64,000 bases of DNA from Mangrovicoccus ximenensis. Lineage in GTDB: Bacteria; Pseudomonadota; Alphaproteobacteria; Rhodobacterales; Rhodobacteraceae. The notes under the pieces are model-generated. The model searched no databases, had not been told where the DNA came from, and worked only from the letters and a program-made list of their open reading frames with translations. Where the stretch lies: assembly GCF_003056725.1 (NCBI RefSeq), contig NZ_QBKZ01000014.1:49240-113239 (forward strand), read 5' to 3'. The translations under genes and the position numbers were made by a program. Of the stretch, positions 18,503-28,327 are shown one piece after another. Each line of letters begins with the position of its first letter. Position 1 is the first letter of the stretch.

Positions 18503-19420
18503 CTAGGCCGCCAGAGCCAGGTCCTGATCCCGCAGGAAGACCTTGTAGTCGATGCGCGGCAGCAGATGCGGCGCGGCGGCGGCATCGCTCGGGCCGGGAA
18601 TGGTGGTGAAGGCCAGCGGATGGCCGGCCGCCGCGCAGACCTGCGGCGGCCGCGTCCCGACATGGATTTCCGCACCGTAGGGATAGGCGAAGGGCAGCCC
18701 GGTCCAGCCGAATTCCGCCTCCAGCGCCCGGGCGGCATCGCCGATCTCGGCCGCCAGCGCATCCTCGGGCAGCATCGACAGGGTCCGGTGGCTCATCGTG
18801 TGCGAGCCGATCGTCCAGCCAAGGTCGCGCAGCGCCCGGATCTGGCCGGCCTCCATCGTCCGGTATTTCGCCGCCGAGGCCGCATGGCGCAGGATCTCGT
18901 CCCGCGGCACGCCGAGCGCGCCGAGCACCTCGGCATGGCACGCCGCCCGCTCCGCCTCGGGGCGCGTCTTGAGCAGCTTCTTCACCCGCTTCATCGCCGC
19001 GATCCGGCTGCGGATCTCCGTCAGGTCGAACGCGGCGTCCCAGAACGAGACCGACAGGCGGTCGCAGGCCGTCAGGCGGAAGGCGATCTCCAGCTCGAGG
19101 AAATGGAAGATGCGGTCCGGCGGATTGCCGATGAAGGGCGGGTTCACGAAAGCCACCGCATCGAGGCCGCGCTCGGCGAGCACCGGCGCCGCGTGGTCAT
19201 GCACGCCGAGAAACCCGTCATCGAAGCTCAGCGCGACCGCCTCCGGGTCCGGCCTGCCCTCGAGCAGCATGGCCTGGTAGTCGCTGTAGCCGACCAGCCG
19301 GAACCGCGAGGCGACGCTGTCGAGGAAGCTCCCGAATTCCCTCACGGATATCCGCGAGCATTTCCCGTCGAATTCATCGGGTTGGCCGGCGATGACGTTG
19401 TGGAGGCAGACGAGGTGCAT
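18503..19420 (-). CDS. Polysaccharide deacetylase (NodB family)
   Basis: A 305-residue protein starting MHLVCLHNVIAGQ at 19420. NodB motif 1 is ALSFDDGF (about residues 62-69; the two Asp of catalysis and metal binding). Motif 2 is SHTMSHRTL (about residues 205-213; the metal His pair). PFAYPYG is a later motif. It is expected to remove N-acetyl groups from a glycan. There is no clear signal peptide, suggesting cytoplasmic action on lipid-linked intermediates. It is divergent from a glycosyltransferase with 53 bp between them, so a shared promoter region is likely. Confidence 0.85.
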   Translation of the reverse strand: MHLVCLHNVIAGQPDEFDGKCSRISVREFGSFLDSVASRFRLVGYSDYQAMLLEGRPDPEAVALSFDDGFLGVHDHAAPVLAERGLDAVAFVNPPFIGNPPDRIFHFLELEIAFRLTACDRLSVSFWDAAFDLTEIRSRIAAMKRVKKLLKTRPEAERAACHAEVLGALGVPRDEILRHAASAAKYRTMEAGQIRALRDLGWTIGSHTMSHRTLSMLPEDALAAEIGDAARALEAEFGWTGLPFAYPYGAEIHVGTRPPQVCAAAGHPLAFTTIPGPSDAAAAPHLLPRIDYKVFLRDQDLALAA

Positions 19421-19473
19421 TGCTTGCTCTTTCGTGCTCGGAAACCTACTGCTACGCGGAAACCGCGTTCAGG

Positions 19474-20703
19474 ATGGGGGTCATTCATACCGTCATGGGA
19501 CACAAGCCCAAGATAGCGTTACTCGTCGAGGCTCCGGAGGTCGAGGGCGGAATCCAAGCCGCCGCGCACCGCCATGCAAGGCTGATGGCCGCGGATTTCG
19601 ACATCATTCCGGTGGCCTTCCAGAAGTCGCGCCGCGAACGCGACTGGCCGGGCAGCACCGAGCGGATCACCACGCTCGGCCAGGATGCCTATCTGGTGAC
19701 CGCCGCCGACCTGTCGAACGACAACCGCATCAGCGGCACCTCCGGGATCCAGAATGTCCGCCAGGACACCCGCTTCCGTTCCTGGGCCGACCACCTGATC
19801 GAGATCGTGCGCGACAACGGCATCGAAATGATCCATGCTTTCGGCGCCTTCCACCAGCGCGGGCTGATCGCGGCCTATGCGGCGGCGAAATGCGGGGTGC
19901 CGAACATCCTGTCGCTGCGCGGCGTCGACCTGGAGACCCGGCTGTTCGACACGATGCTGGCGCCGCTGTCGCAATCGATCGCGGCCGCCTCCTCGGTGGT
20001 CTGCGTCAGCGACGACTCGCGCCGCACCGTGGAGGGCGTCTTCGCGCCGCGCGGGCCGGTCCACGTGATCCGCAACCATTTCGATCCCTCGATCTTCCAG
20101 GACGCCGAGCCCGACATCCCGCTGCTGCGCGGCAGCAGCGTGCCGGTGATCGGCTGCTTCGGCAAGTTCCGGCGGATCATGGGGCTCGACGTGCTGCTCG
20201 ACGCGTTCGAGATGATCTGCGAACGCCGCGACGCGGTGCTCATGCTCGGCGGCTCGATCCAGAAGCGCGAGGTCGAATACTACAACGCCCGGCTCGAAAG
20301 CTGCCGCGCGCTGCGCAACATCATCCGCCTCGGCAGCATTCCCCATGCCCAGATGCTGGGCTACCTGCGCCGCTGCTCGGTCGCGGCCTTCCCGTCGATC
20401 TCGGACGCCTCGCCCAACAAGATCCTCGAAGCGATGTATGCCGGGGTGCCGGTGGTCAGCACGACGGCAGGCGGGATCCCGGAACTGGTCGAGGACGGCG
20501 CCGAGGCTCTGCTGACCCGGCCGCGCTGCGCCGAGGCGCTGGCCGGCGCGATCGAGCGGCTGCTCGACGACCGCGACCTGGCGGCCCGGCTGACGGCGAA
20601 TGCCTATCGCCGGGTGACGACCGAACACCGGATCGAGGACGAGCGGACCGCCTGGGCGGCGGTCTACCGCGAAGGGCTGTCGCTCAGGCCAGCTCTTCGA
20701 TGA
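19474..20703 (+). CDS. Glycosyltransferase family 4-like (GT-B)
   Basis: About 409 residues from ATG 19474 (MGVIHTVMGHKPKIALLVEA); ATG 19495 is a possible alternative start and neither has a strong ribosome site. The C-terminal GT-B donor site is clear: SDASPNKILEAMYAGVPVV then GGIPELVEDG, carrying the E-x7-E pattern. The N-terminal acceptor domain has the loop EVEGGIQAAAHRHARLMA. It is convergent with the MurG-like gene, and the two stops overlap by 20 bp. The sugar and acceptor are unknown. Confidence 0.85.
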   Translation: MGVIHTVMGHKPKIALLVEAPEVEGGIQAAAHRHARLMAADFDIIPVAFQKSRRERDWPGSTERITTLGQDAYLVTAADLSNDNRISGTSGIQNVRQDTRFRSWADHLIEIVRDNGIEMIHAFGAFHQRGLIAAYAAAKCGVPNILSLRGVDLETRLFDTMLAPLSQSIAAASSVVCVSDDSRRTVEGVFAPRGPVHVIRNHFDPSIFQDAEPDIPLLRGSSVPVIGCFGKFRRIMGLDVLLDAFEMICERRDAVLMLGGSIQKREVEYYNARLESCRALRNIIRLGSIPHAQMLGYLRRCSVAAFPSISDASPNKILEAMYAGVPVVSTTAGGIPELVEDGAEALLTRPRCAEALAGAIERLLDDRDLAARLTANAYRRVTTEHRIEDERTAWAAVYREGLSLRPALR

Positions 20704-21817
20704 CGATCTCGGCCGTCCGGCGCGCGCCGGACAGGTCGATCCCGGTCTCCGGCAGGGGCGCTGCCATCCGGTCGCGGATGGCGCGCTCCAGGAGATCGGG
20801 CTGCAGGTCGCCGTCATAGAGCAGCCCGACGAGGCCGCGCTCCGCGAGGAGGCTGGCCCGCATGTCCTGCTCGCGGTTGGCCATGTAGGGATGGACCAGC
20901 GCAGGCGTGCGGGTCGAGAGGATGTCCATCAGCGTGTTGTAGCCCGCGAGGCTGATCGACAGGCCCGCGCGCAGGAGCTCGCCGCGGAAATCGTCCGAGA
21001 AGCCGTGCACGCTCGCCCGCTCCAGATGGCCGGTCCGCGCCCGCAGCTCGCTGCGCAGCGCCCCGGAACTGTAGGGCCCGGTCAGGAAGCGGAACTCCCA
21101 GTCGGGAAAGCGCTCGGCAATCCCGGCCACGGCCAGGGCCAGATCGTCGCCGATCGCTCCGCCGCCGACGCTGACCAGCACCCGTTTCTCCCGCGGCGGC
21201 AGCACCTCGGGAAAGGCGGTGGAATCCGTCACGTAGCCGGTATGGATCACCCGCTCGCCGAGCAGCCCCGCCGATCCGAACGTGTCTCCGAGGGCGATCA
21301 GCGCCGGGTCGGAATGCACCAGCACCGCATCGAAATGCGCGTCGAGGATGCCGATGATCTTCGCCTCGCGCGCTTCCTGGTCGGGCTTCTGCACCATGAT
21401 GTCGCGGTTCGAGCAATAGATCCGCGCCTGCGGATTGACCTGCCGCGCCGCCTCGATCAGCCCGATGATCTCGTGCTTGAGCTTGAAGCGGCCGAACGGG
21501 AACATCTCGACGATCACCGCCGCATAGTCCTGCGACTTCGCCCATTCCAGCGCCTCGTTGCGGGCGGCCAGGACCTCTTCGACCGGGCGGCCGGCGACCG
21601 GGTCGTAGAGCGAGGAGTCATGCTCGCGCATCAAGAGCGGCGGCAGCAGGACCCGCTCGAAGCCCGGCCGTTCCAGGCTGCGCCCGATATCCGGCCCGCC
21701 CTGGACGAAGACCACGTCGAACCGCTCGAGCAGCCCCTGGCAGATCGCGAGGCTCCGGCTGATATGCCCGACCCCCAGGAGATGCTGGCAGTAGAACAGG
21801 ACTTTCCCGCGGCTCAT
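20684..21817 (-). CDS. MurG-like glycosyltransferase (GT28-type)
   Basis: A 377-residue protein starting MSRGKVLFYCQHLLGVGHIS, where GVGH replaces the GxGG/GTGGH loop of MurG relatives. The C-terminal donor site reads VSVGGGAIGDDLA, GLSISLAGYNTLMDIL, ALVHPYMANREQDMRASLL, matching the EQ-x2-R-A-x2-L pattern of UDP-sugar transferases. It starts 28 bp after the stop of the large ABC-like protein, so they are probably one operon. Likely role: adding a sugar during assembly of the glycan handled by this locus. Confidence 0.8.
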   Translation of the reverse strand: MSRGKVLFYCQHLLGVGHISRSLAICQGLLERFDVVFVQGGPDIGRSLERPGFERVLLPPLLMREHDSSLYDPVAGRPVEEVLAARNEALEWAKSQDYAAVIVEMFPFGRFKLKHEIIGLIEAARQVNPQARIYCSNRDIMVQKPDQEAREAKIIGILDAHFDAVLVHSDPALIALGDTFGSAGLLGERVIHTGYVTDSTAFPEVLPPREKRVLVSVGGGAIGDDLALAVAGIAERFPDWEFRFLTGPYSSGALRSELRARTGHLERASVHGFSDDFRGELLRAGLSISLAGYNTLMDILSTRTPALVHPYMANREQDMRASLLAERGLVGLLYDGDLQPDLLERAIRDRMAAPLPETGIDLSGARRTAEIVIEELA

Positions 21818-21845
21818 GGCGCTCCACCCTCGGCTGCCCGCCGCC

Positions 21846-24800
21846 TCAATCCGGCGGGCTCAAATCTTCCACGGGGGCTAACTGCCTGTCGAACTCCGAA
21901 AAGTCCACTCCCCGCGCGGCTGCATATCTGCGGGACTCGCGGCCGCGCGCGGAGGACTCTTCGAGATTCGCCGCCACCTTGCGCAGCAGGCTGGAAGCCA
22001 CGGTCACGTCGTTGTCGATGACGGTCAGCAGCTCCTCGGCGCCGATGCGCAGGAAGACCGAGTCTTCGAGCGCGTAGAGATCCGTGACCCGCTTGCCGCC
22101 GAGAATGACCACGAGATCGCCGACAAGGCGGCCGGGAAGGACCGTCGTGATCGGCGTGGCGGTCTGCGCTTCGCCGGGCCAGACCATCACGCCGCTGCCG
22201 CTGACGCACAGATAGGCCGCGTCCGCCGCCTCCCCGGCGAGGAAGATCTCCTTGCCCGCCGCCACCTTGTACCAGCGCGCGCTGAAGGCGAGCAGGTTGA
22301 GCTGCTTCTGGTCGAGATCGGCGAAGAGCGGCGCTTTCGCCAGCGCCTTCAGCTTCCGCTGCAGGCCGGCGCTCATCCGGTCTGCCTTCGCCTCCTGTCC
22401 GTCGATCCGGCCGTTCTCGATCTGGATGTAGAGGTCGTACTGCTCCGGCCGGTAGAACATGTTCTCGATGAATATCTTCGTGGACTCCGGCAGCAGGCCG
22501 CTGATCCGGTCGCGGGTCTCCTTGCGCGCATCGGGCGTGTAGCTGGCAAGCGCCTTGCCGAGGATCAGGATGTCGGGCTTTTTGATGCCCGCGCGGGTCA
22601 GCGCGATCCGTTCGCGGAAGATCGCGGACAGGTTCTCGCCGCCGCGGCTGACTTCGAGGTTCAGGAGGCTCAGCACCAGGTCGCGGATCAGGCCGCGCTC
22701 GGCGAGGACATCGAGGACGACCTTCTGGATATGGGCCTCGCGCACCCCGGCCATGTTGGAGATCCGCCCGAAGATCGCGTTGCCGAGCAGGCTCATGACC
22801 GGCAGGTAGCGGTCCGGCTCGATCGGCTCGAACAGGCCCTGGAGCTGCTCGACCATCTGCCTGGCATTGGCCTTGCGGATATTGAGGATCTTCTCCTTCA
22901 GGCTGTCGTCGAAGGCCGGCCCGATCTGCTCGGCCGAGAAGGCGAAGGGCACGGTCAGCATCAGCGCGAAATCCTCGGCCGGCAGCCCGGCATCCCCGAC
23001 CTCCATCCGCCGGTCCGCGATCTCCACCAGGCGCAGGTAGAGATCCTCGTCGAGGTTCAGCAGGCGGAACAGCGGGTGCCCCGTCCCGTCCATGCCGAAG
23101 GCCGCCTTCAGGTCGCAGATCACGCTGGCGGACATGTCCGCGAGCTCGTCGATGATGCCCTGCTCGCGCAGGATCTTGAGGAAGTTCTTCTCCTGCGACA
23201 GCGAGACCTGGGTCAGCATCCGCCGCGGAAGCGCATAGAGCAGGTTGCTGGTCAGCGGCGAGACCGGGTTGAACCGGTCCGGGTCGAAGCGGCAGACGAT
23301 GTCGTCGAGCCCGGCCTCCTTCAGGCGGCGGGCGATCTCCGGGCGCAGCTCGACGATGGCCCGGGCCAGCTCCGGCTGCTGCTCGAAGTCGATGCGCCGG
23401 GTCAGGGCCCGGCGGGCCATCAGGTCCTCGATGCCCATCGCCTTGCTGAGCTGGATCCACCAGTCATTGACTTCCTCCATCGACTGGAAGCCTGCATGGC
23501 GCGGGTTGATCCAGTTCAGGCCGGGCGGATCGATGCTGTTGCCGGCGCGCCCTGCCTCGATCTGCCATTGCCGCAGCTCCGCGGAAAGCTCCTCGTCGGC
23601 GACGGGACCGGTCTTGAACGGCATCATCAGGTTCTCGAGCAGCGTGCCCTGGAACACATGCGGATTCGACTGCGCATAGCCGATGCGGTGCGCAACCACG
23701 TCCTGGTGGAGATTGTTCAGCTCGAGGCCGTTGATCAGCACCTTGCCGCTTGCCGGGATCACCTCGCGCGTCAGCAGGTCGGCAAAGGCCAGCGCGGCGG
23801 TTTCGCTGTCGGCGCGGACCGCGACCTTGGAGCCGCCCGGAATGACGCAGCTGACATCCTGCAGGACCGGACGTCCCTCTTCGTCCAGGACCGTCACGTC
23901 GCGCAGCTCGATATCGCCGTTCAGGCGCGGAAGCTCCGCGGCGCGGCCTTCGAAGAGATCGTCCCGGACCAGCGTCTTGGGAATGAACTTCTCGGTCAGG
24001 ACCTCCCAGCGGACCGCCATGTCCTGGGTCTGGTTGTAATAGGCCAGAAGCTCGTTCCAGGGCGAGGCGATGTCCTTGTAGGCCGCCAGGGCCGCGACCA
24101 GCGCACCGACGGTGATATCCCCCTTGATCGCCAGGTAGCCGCCGACCGAATAGAAGAAGAACGGCGTCAGCTGGTTCAGGAAGTTGTTGAGGAACTTCAT
24201 GAAGTACTTCTTCTTGAAGATCTCGAGGCGGATGCCGAAGAGCAGGCCGAGCTGCCGGGAATACTGCGACAGCTGGTAGCGCATGCCGCCATTGGTCCGC
24301 AGGTCGCTGACCCCGCCGGCGGTCTCTCCGATCTCTGAGGCCAGGTGCCGGACCTCCTGGATGCGCTTCTTGTTGAGCTGGTTGATCTGGCGCTGCAGCT
24401 TCGGGATCAGCCAGGCCTGCACCGGGATCAGCGCGATCGCCGCCAGGCCGAACCACACGCTCTGGGCAAACAGGAAGGCCACGATGGTCAGCATCTGGCC
24501 GGCCTGGAACAGCGGCTGGGACAGCAGGTCGCCCATCAGGCCGCTCATCGGCTCGACCTCGGAGGTGATGATCGACACCAGCTCGCCCTGGCTGGTCCGG
24601 CGGAAATAGGGGCGCGGGAATCTCAGGATGCGGCTGAGCATCTGGAAGCGGAACCGCCGCAGCAGCCGCTCGGCGAGAATGCCCTTCATCGTGTTGAGCC
24701 GCATCTTGATCAGGCCGTTCGCCAGCACGACGGCAAGGAAGCCGAAGCACAGCAGCATCAGGAACTGGATCTGGCTCAGCGGCACGCCCAGCACGACGGT

Positions 24801-24956
24801 GTCTTCGCCGGTCCCGCCGATGGCATCGTTGATGATGCGTTTCGGCAGCTCAAGCGTCAGGAACAGGATCGGAAAGGTGACCGATGTCAGGAGAACCAGC
24901 CGGAGCTGGTCGTATTTCGAGTACCGCCAGATGTACCGGAAAAGGCTTGTATCCAT
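21846..24956 (-). CDS. ABC exporter-like protein with dead ATPase and cNMP-binding domain
   Basis: A 1036-residue protein from ATG 24956 (MDTSLFRYIWRYSKY). Residues ~1-320 form an ABC exporter transmembrane domain with about six helices. From ~348 an ABC ATPase begins, but Walker A (376-390) reads VAVRADSETAALA, lacking Gly and Lys. The Q-loop is kept (GYAQSNPHVFQGTLLENL, 426-443). An insertion of ~320 mostly helical residues follows. The signature slot reads SRGGENLSAIFRERIALTRA (770-789) and Walker B reads DILILGKA (795-802), with Asp-Glu replaced by Gly-Lys. Residues ~876-985 resemble a cyclic-nucleotide-binding domain (AGKEIFLAGEAADAAYLCVS, PGRLVGDLVV). It probably acts as a scaffold, regulator or passive partner rather than an ATP-driven pump. 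Confidence 0.8.
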   Translation of the reverse strand: MDTSLFRYIWRYSKYDQLRLVLLTSVTFPILFLTLELPKRIINDAIGGTGEDTVVLGVPLSQIQFLMLLCFGFLAVVLANGLIKMRLNTMKGILAERLLRRFRFQMLSRILRFPRPYFRRTSQGELVSIITSEVEPMSGLMGDLLSQPLFQAGQMLTIVAFLFAQSVWFGLAAIALIPVQAWLIPKLQRQINQLNKKRIQEVRHLASEIGETAGGVSDLRTNGGMRYQLSQYSRQLGLLFGIRLEIFKKKYFMKFLNNFLNQLTPFFFYSVGGYLAIKGDITVGALVAALAAYKDIASPWNELLAYYNQTQDMAVRWEVLTEKFIPKTLVRDDLFEGRAAELPRLNGDIELRDVTVLDEEGRPVLQDVSCVIPGGSKVAVRADSETAALAFADLLTREVIPASGKVLINGLELNNLHQDVVAHRIGYAQSNPHVFQGTLLENLMMPFKTGPVADEELSAELRQWQIEAGRAGNSIDPPGLNWINPRHAGFQSMEEVNDWWIQLSKAMGIEDLMARRALTRRIDFEQQPELARAIVELRPEIARRLKEAGLDDIVCRFDPDRFNPVSPLTSNLLYALPRRMLTQVSLSQEKNFLKILREQGIIDELADMSASVICDLKAAFGMDGTGHPLFRLLNLDEDLYLRLVEIADRRMEVGDAGLPAEDFALMLTVPFAFSAEQIGPAFDDSLKEKILNIRKANARQMVEQLQGLFEPIEPDRYLPVMSLLGNAIFGRISNMAGVREAHIQKVVLDVLAERGLIRDLVLSLLNLEVSRGGENLSAIFRERIALTRAGIKKPDILILGKALASYTPDARKETRDRISGLLPESTKIFIENMFYRPEQYDLYIQIENGRIDGQEAKADRMSAGLQRKLKALAKAPLFADLDQKQLNLLAFSARWYKVAAGKEIFLAGEAADAAYLCVSGSGVMVWPGEAQTATPITTVLPGRLVGDLVVILGGKRVTDLYALEDSVFLRIGAEELLTVIDNDVTVASSLLRKVAANLEESSARGRESRRYAAARGVDFSEFDRQLAPVEDLSPPD

Positions 24957-25530
24957 GATGCGCCTACACTCCGTTCGAAATGCATCCGAAATTTTAGCCG
25001 TGCTCCATATTACGGAGGTAACGGGACTTGCCAGATGAATTCTGCATCGCCCTGAAAAAATATGCCCCCGGAATTGTGCGGCCGGACCGGTGTTCCAGCG
25101 GATTTCCGTCGAACAAGGGCACCGGCAGGTCCGCAGATCCTTCCGGAGCGCGCGGGCAAGCGGCGCTTCGACGGACACCGGCCGCGCTTGGGCGATGGGT
25201 GTTGCGCGAGCCGATCCCCGTACCGGGAGGACGAGCCAGGGAAGAGCACGCACCACCTTTTCCGGGCTCCACGCCGCGAAGGAGCGCCGGGCGGTGCCGA
25301 AGGTTCCGGAAGGGAACATGTGCCATTCCGGCGACACCGGCCGGGATGGCGCCTCCATCCGGCAGCCGGCGAAGACGCTGGCCAGACCGGCCGCGGCCCG
25401 GGCGCCCGATCGACAAGCTCGGACATCGCCGTGCCGTCCCCGCGCCGTCACATGTCCGCAGCGGTCCCGGAGATCGCGGCAAGACCTGCCGGCAGGACGC
25501 CGGGCGCTTGGCCGGAGTGCCGCGGCCGGG
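24957..25530. other. Upstream region of ABC-like gene, otherwise no gene
   Basis: The first ~120 bp (24957-25080) are AT-richer than their surroundings and presumably hold the promoter of the ABC-like gene; ACGGAGTG lies upstream of its ATG on the minus strand. The remainder is GC-rich with only chance frames, probably worn IS or intergenic DNA. Confidence 0.4.
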
Positions 25531-25990
25531 CAAGCTGACCGAGATCGGGATCCCGGATCCGGCACATGAGGCGATGCGCGACCTCAGGCGCCTGCGGAAA
25601 TTCGCGGAGCGGGACCGAACCCGCAAGCGGCAGGCGATCCGCTCCGCCCTGCGGTGCCGCGGCGGATGCATCCCAGCGGCAAGGCCTGGGGGATGAAGAA
25701 AGCACCTCAAACGGCTGGCCGGGCTCGGCTTCGCCTTCCCGGCGCATGCCGCGGCGCTGCGGGAGCGGTCCGCGGCCGGGACGAAACGCCGGAACCGTTT
25801 GCAGCGCCCCTCGAGAAGGCAATCGAGGACGCCTGCGCGACTGGCCCCTGGCTCCGGCGGCAGGCTGGCGGCAGGCTGATCCGTGAGGGGCCTGGATTGC
25901 CGGGACCGTCGAGAGGCACAGTTCCGCAAATCCGCGCCAACTGATGGCCGGGCCCGCCGGGGCGTTCGACCGGCGACGGCACCCGCTGCG
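25531..25990 (+). pseudogene. IS110-family transposase remnant (central part)
   Basis: Readable text in family order: KLTEIGIPDPAHEAMRDLRR, LRKFAERDRTRKRQAIRSAL, then after a frameshift GKAWG, KHLKRLAGLGFAFPAHAAAL and LEKAIEDACATGPWLRR. This matches the middle region of IS110-type transposases. Stops and shifts rule out function. The N-terminal and C-terminal parts are absent here. Confidence 0.65.
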
Positions 25991-26128
25991 ATGGCGCCCC
26001 CCGAACCGGCATTGCCGGGATCAGGCGCGCGTCGGCCGGAAGCGCCCGGACCGGCGCGGATGATGGGCTGGGCGATCCCTCCTGACGGCCCTTGTGCCAC
26101 GGTCATCCACGCAGGATCAGGAGGTCTG

Positions 26129-26560
26129 GATGAAGCAGGACGTCTCCGTCATCGGCGTCGAACAGCCAAAGCACGTCTTCCGGCTGCGCGGAGCAACCGG
26201 AACCGGCAAAGTTGCCTTCCGCGAGGCCTGTCGCGCTTGGAGTTCGAGGAGTTCATGCAAACTCGGCCCGGGTACCTGGACGCAATGAGGCCTGCGGTGC
26301 GACGCATCATTGGGCCAGGTTGCAGCAGAAGTTCGGCCATGACGTCGGCAGCCACTTGGCCGCCCTATGCGAATCTTCCGTGAGGAGGCGCCCTTCGCCC
26401 TTCGCTCCGGAAGCGCCGTGGGACCCGCCTGTTCCGCGGAGGTCATTGCCATGGCGGCGACCGGAAACAGAACCTCAACAGCCCGAACTCGCCGCGATTG
26501 CCGCATCCCCGGAATTGGGCCGCTCACCCTGGCTGACGGCGGCCCGTGCAGCGCTTTCCG
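26129..26560 (+). pseudogene. IS110-family transposase remnant (N- and C-terminal bits)
   Basis: Starts MKQDVSVIGVEQPKHVFRLR, the RuvC-like N-terminus of IS110 transposases (family form MKxDVSVIGVDLAK; the catalytic Asp is changed to Glu here). Pieces EACGATHHWARLQQKFGHDV and CRIPGIGPLTLADGG follow in other frames; the last resembles the helix-hairpin-helix of the C-terminal domain. Probably a separate copy from the remnant at 25531. Confidence 0.6.
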
Positions 26561-26786
26561 GCCCGGAAATGCCGCGGCACCAGATCCGGAACGGCGATGT
26601 GCCGGAGCTGATGATGCGCGCCGCGGAGCTGCAAGATGCTCTCCGGCACCGGACCGGCCAGACCGTCCCGGCGATCGCGATCCCGGTCGGGCCGACGGGA
26701 CGGGGGCCGGAGATGCCGCGCATGGGCGGCATCGGGAAACGCGCGCCACGTGGCGGAGCCGGCCTTGATCGCGGTGCCCTGGCGGC

Positions 26787-27119
26787 AAGGGCGTCCCGGA
26801 ATTGGTCCGGGGGATCAATTCGGCCCGGAACGGGCGGAGCCCCGGCCTGGGTCCCGGCCGTGTCCGAGCCAAGACCCGCGACCGGCTGCCGGGCACGGAC
26901 ATGTTGCGCAGGGCGATGGCCTTCGCCGGGCAGGGCTCCGCCCGTCCGGCCCCCAGGGGCTCCGCCCGGTCCCTCCTCAAGTTGTCCGCGGGGACAGTTT
27001 GCCTCCTGCGGAGGACCCAGCCGGTCGCGGGTCTTGGCTCGGACACGGCCGGCCTCCGGCCCGGGGCTCCGCCCGTTCCGGGCTGAATTGATCCCCCGGA
27101 CCAATTCCGGGACGCCCTT
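26787..27119. repeat. 102-bp inverted repeat with 129-bp spacer
   Basis: Left arm 26787-26888 and right arm 27018-27119 are near-perfect reverse complements, differing mainly in a short GC-rich patch near the middle. Outer ends read AAGGGCGTCCCGGAATTGG inward on both sides. Inside each arm is a smaller palindrome, AATTGGTCCGGGGGATCAAT. The spacer holds GGCTCCGCCCG repeats and another small hairpin. The right arm abuts an IS5 remnant. It could be a non-autonomous transposon or a cruciform-forming repeat; it encodes no convincing protein. Confidence 0.75.
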
Positions 27120-27545
27120 CACCCCACACGGGCCCGCCGATGCCGGGGCCCGCGAACCAGCGGAACGGCAGGGTGCCGTCCAGCTGCTCCATCAGCTGCC
27201 GCTCGGAGCGGACCGGGCGGAGGATCTGCAGCAGGCTCGCCCGCCTTTCGGCAGATTGCTGCGCAATCGCCTATCGGTGACAGATCAGCCGCTCGGGGGC
27301 GATCGAGGGGCAGCCGGAATCGGCGTGGAGCCCCTCGGATTCGGCATCGAGTCTGGCGCGCGCGTTCGCCATCGGGCTCGGACCGGTGGCGCCGCCCTGG
27401 CTCGCTTCGCGACCCGCCGGACCGTGCGCAGCGGATGCTTCGCAGGAGCGCGCGCCTGCAGATCGACATGGCGGAACAGCGCTCCGCCCGTCCCGTCCCT
27501 GCCGCGCATGCCTGTCTCCGCCGTTGAACCGCGGCAGATGCATCA
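27120..27545 (-). pseudogene. IS5-family transposase remnant
   Basis: On the minus strand, blocks in order are GRDGTGGALFRHVDLQARAP, KHPLRTVRRVAK, GCPSIAPERLICHR, then SERQLMEQLDGTLPFRWFAG and GIGGPVWGE. These fit the N-terminal third of an IS5-family transposase (family forms: SLFSYVDLEARVR, QLMEQLxYNLLFRWF). Frames change between blocks. The rest of the gene is replaced by the 102-bp inverted repeat. Confidence 0.7.
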
Positions 27546-28327
27546 TGTTCCGCCCCCCGCGCCGGGGCCCGGCCATTTTCGGCGCCCTGTTAAGGCCGGT
27601 TGCCAAGGTCTTCTGGCCGCAGCCTGATCGCCCGGGGCCCTGGCGGCAAAGCCCGTGAACGAAGCTGTCCGGGGGGGGGGCTGCTGCGGTCTTTTGGCTG
27701 CCGGGCGGGGCACGGTTCGCGGACCGGCTGAGGCGCGCGTCATCCCTTGGCCCGGGCACGGCTTCGGATCGGAAAGGACGATGGATGGCCGAGGGTGCCG
27801 GAGACCTCCGTTCCCGGGCCGGAGATCCTGTGCCGCTGGCAGGCGCGGGACCGGCGTGTGGTGCCGGAATGGTCCTGGCTTGGACGCTGCGCCGCCTCCG
27901 GGCGCCTCCGCTGCGGCCCGGTGGTGCCGATCGCGGCAGGCCTGGGCGAAGACGTCCTTGGGCAAGTTCCGGAGCGACGCCTGCAGGGGGCCTCCCGGCA
28001 CTCCGCGCTGCCGAGGGGTGCCTCTGCGGCGCGCGGCATTGCACGGCGCGCGCGATCCGGTCTTGGGGAGCTCTGCCGGACTCCGGCCGTTCGGCGGTGC
28101 GCGCGCCACGCCCCTGGCCAACGGAGCTTTCACTTGCCCGGGAGAATCGCCGCCGACGATCCTGTGCCCGAATTCCGGTGGGCCGGCCTGGCGCCGATTC
28201 TGCCGCTGCGCCGGTTGCTGGCGGGGGCAATGCCGATGAAATGCGCTTGGAACGGGTCCGGCGGAAGGAGGCGGCGCTGCCTTCCGCGCGTCTTGCCATC
28301 CCGTCCGTCCGATGCGGTTGCGACGGG
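27546..28327. other. GC-rich gap, no gene recognised
   Basis: Nearly 0.8 kb with long chance frames on both strands but nothing recognisable. It includes an unbroken run of eleven G at about 27668-27678, which would be prone to slippage. It may be heavily worn IS DNA. Confidence 0.35.

Noticed and set aside
21814..25565. Longer upstream start for the ABC-like protein
   Set aside because: The added ~200 residues are Arg/Pro/Ser-rich and cross an AT-rich promoter-like region; membrane-domain sequence begins at ATG 24956.
26940..27012. Further copies of the ~45-bp hairpin element in the inverted-repeat spacer
   Set aside because: GGCAAACTGTCCCCGCGGAC on the minus strand looks related, but the arms pair poorly and no interrupted gene is identifiable.
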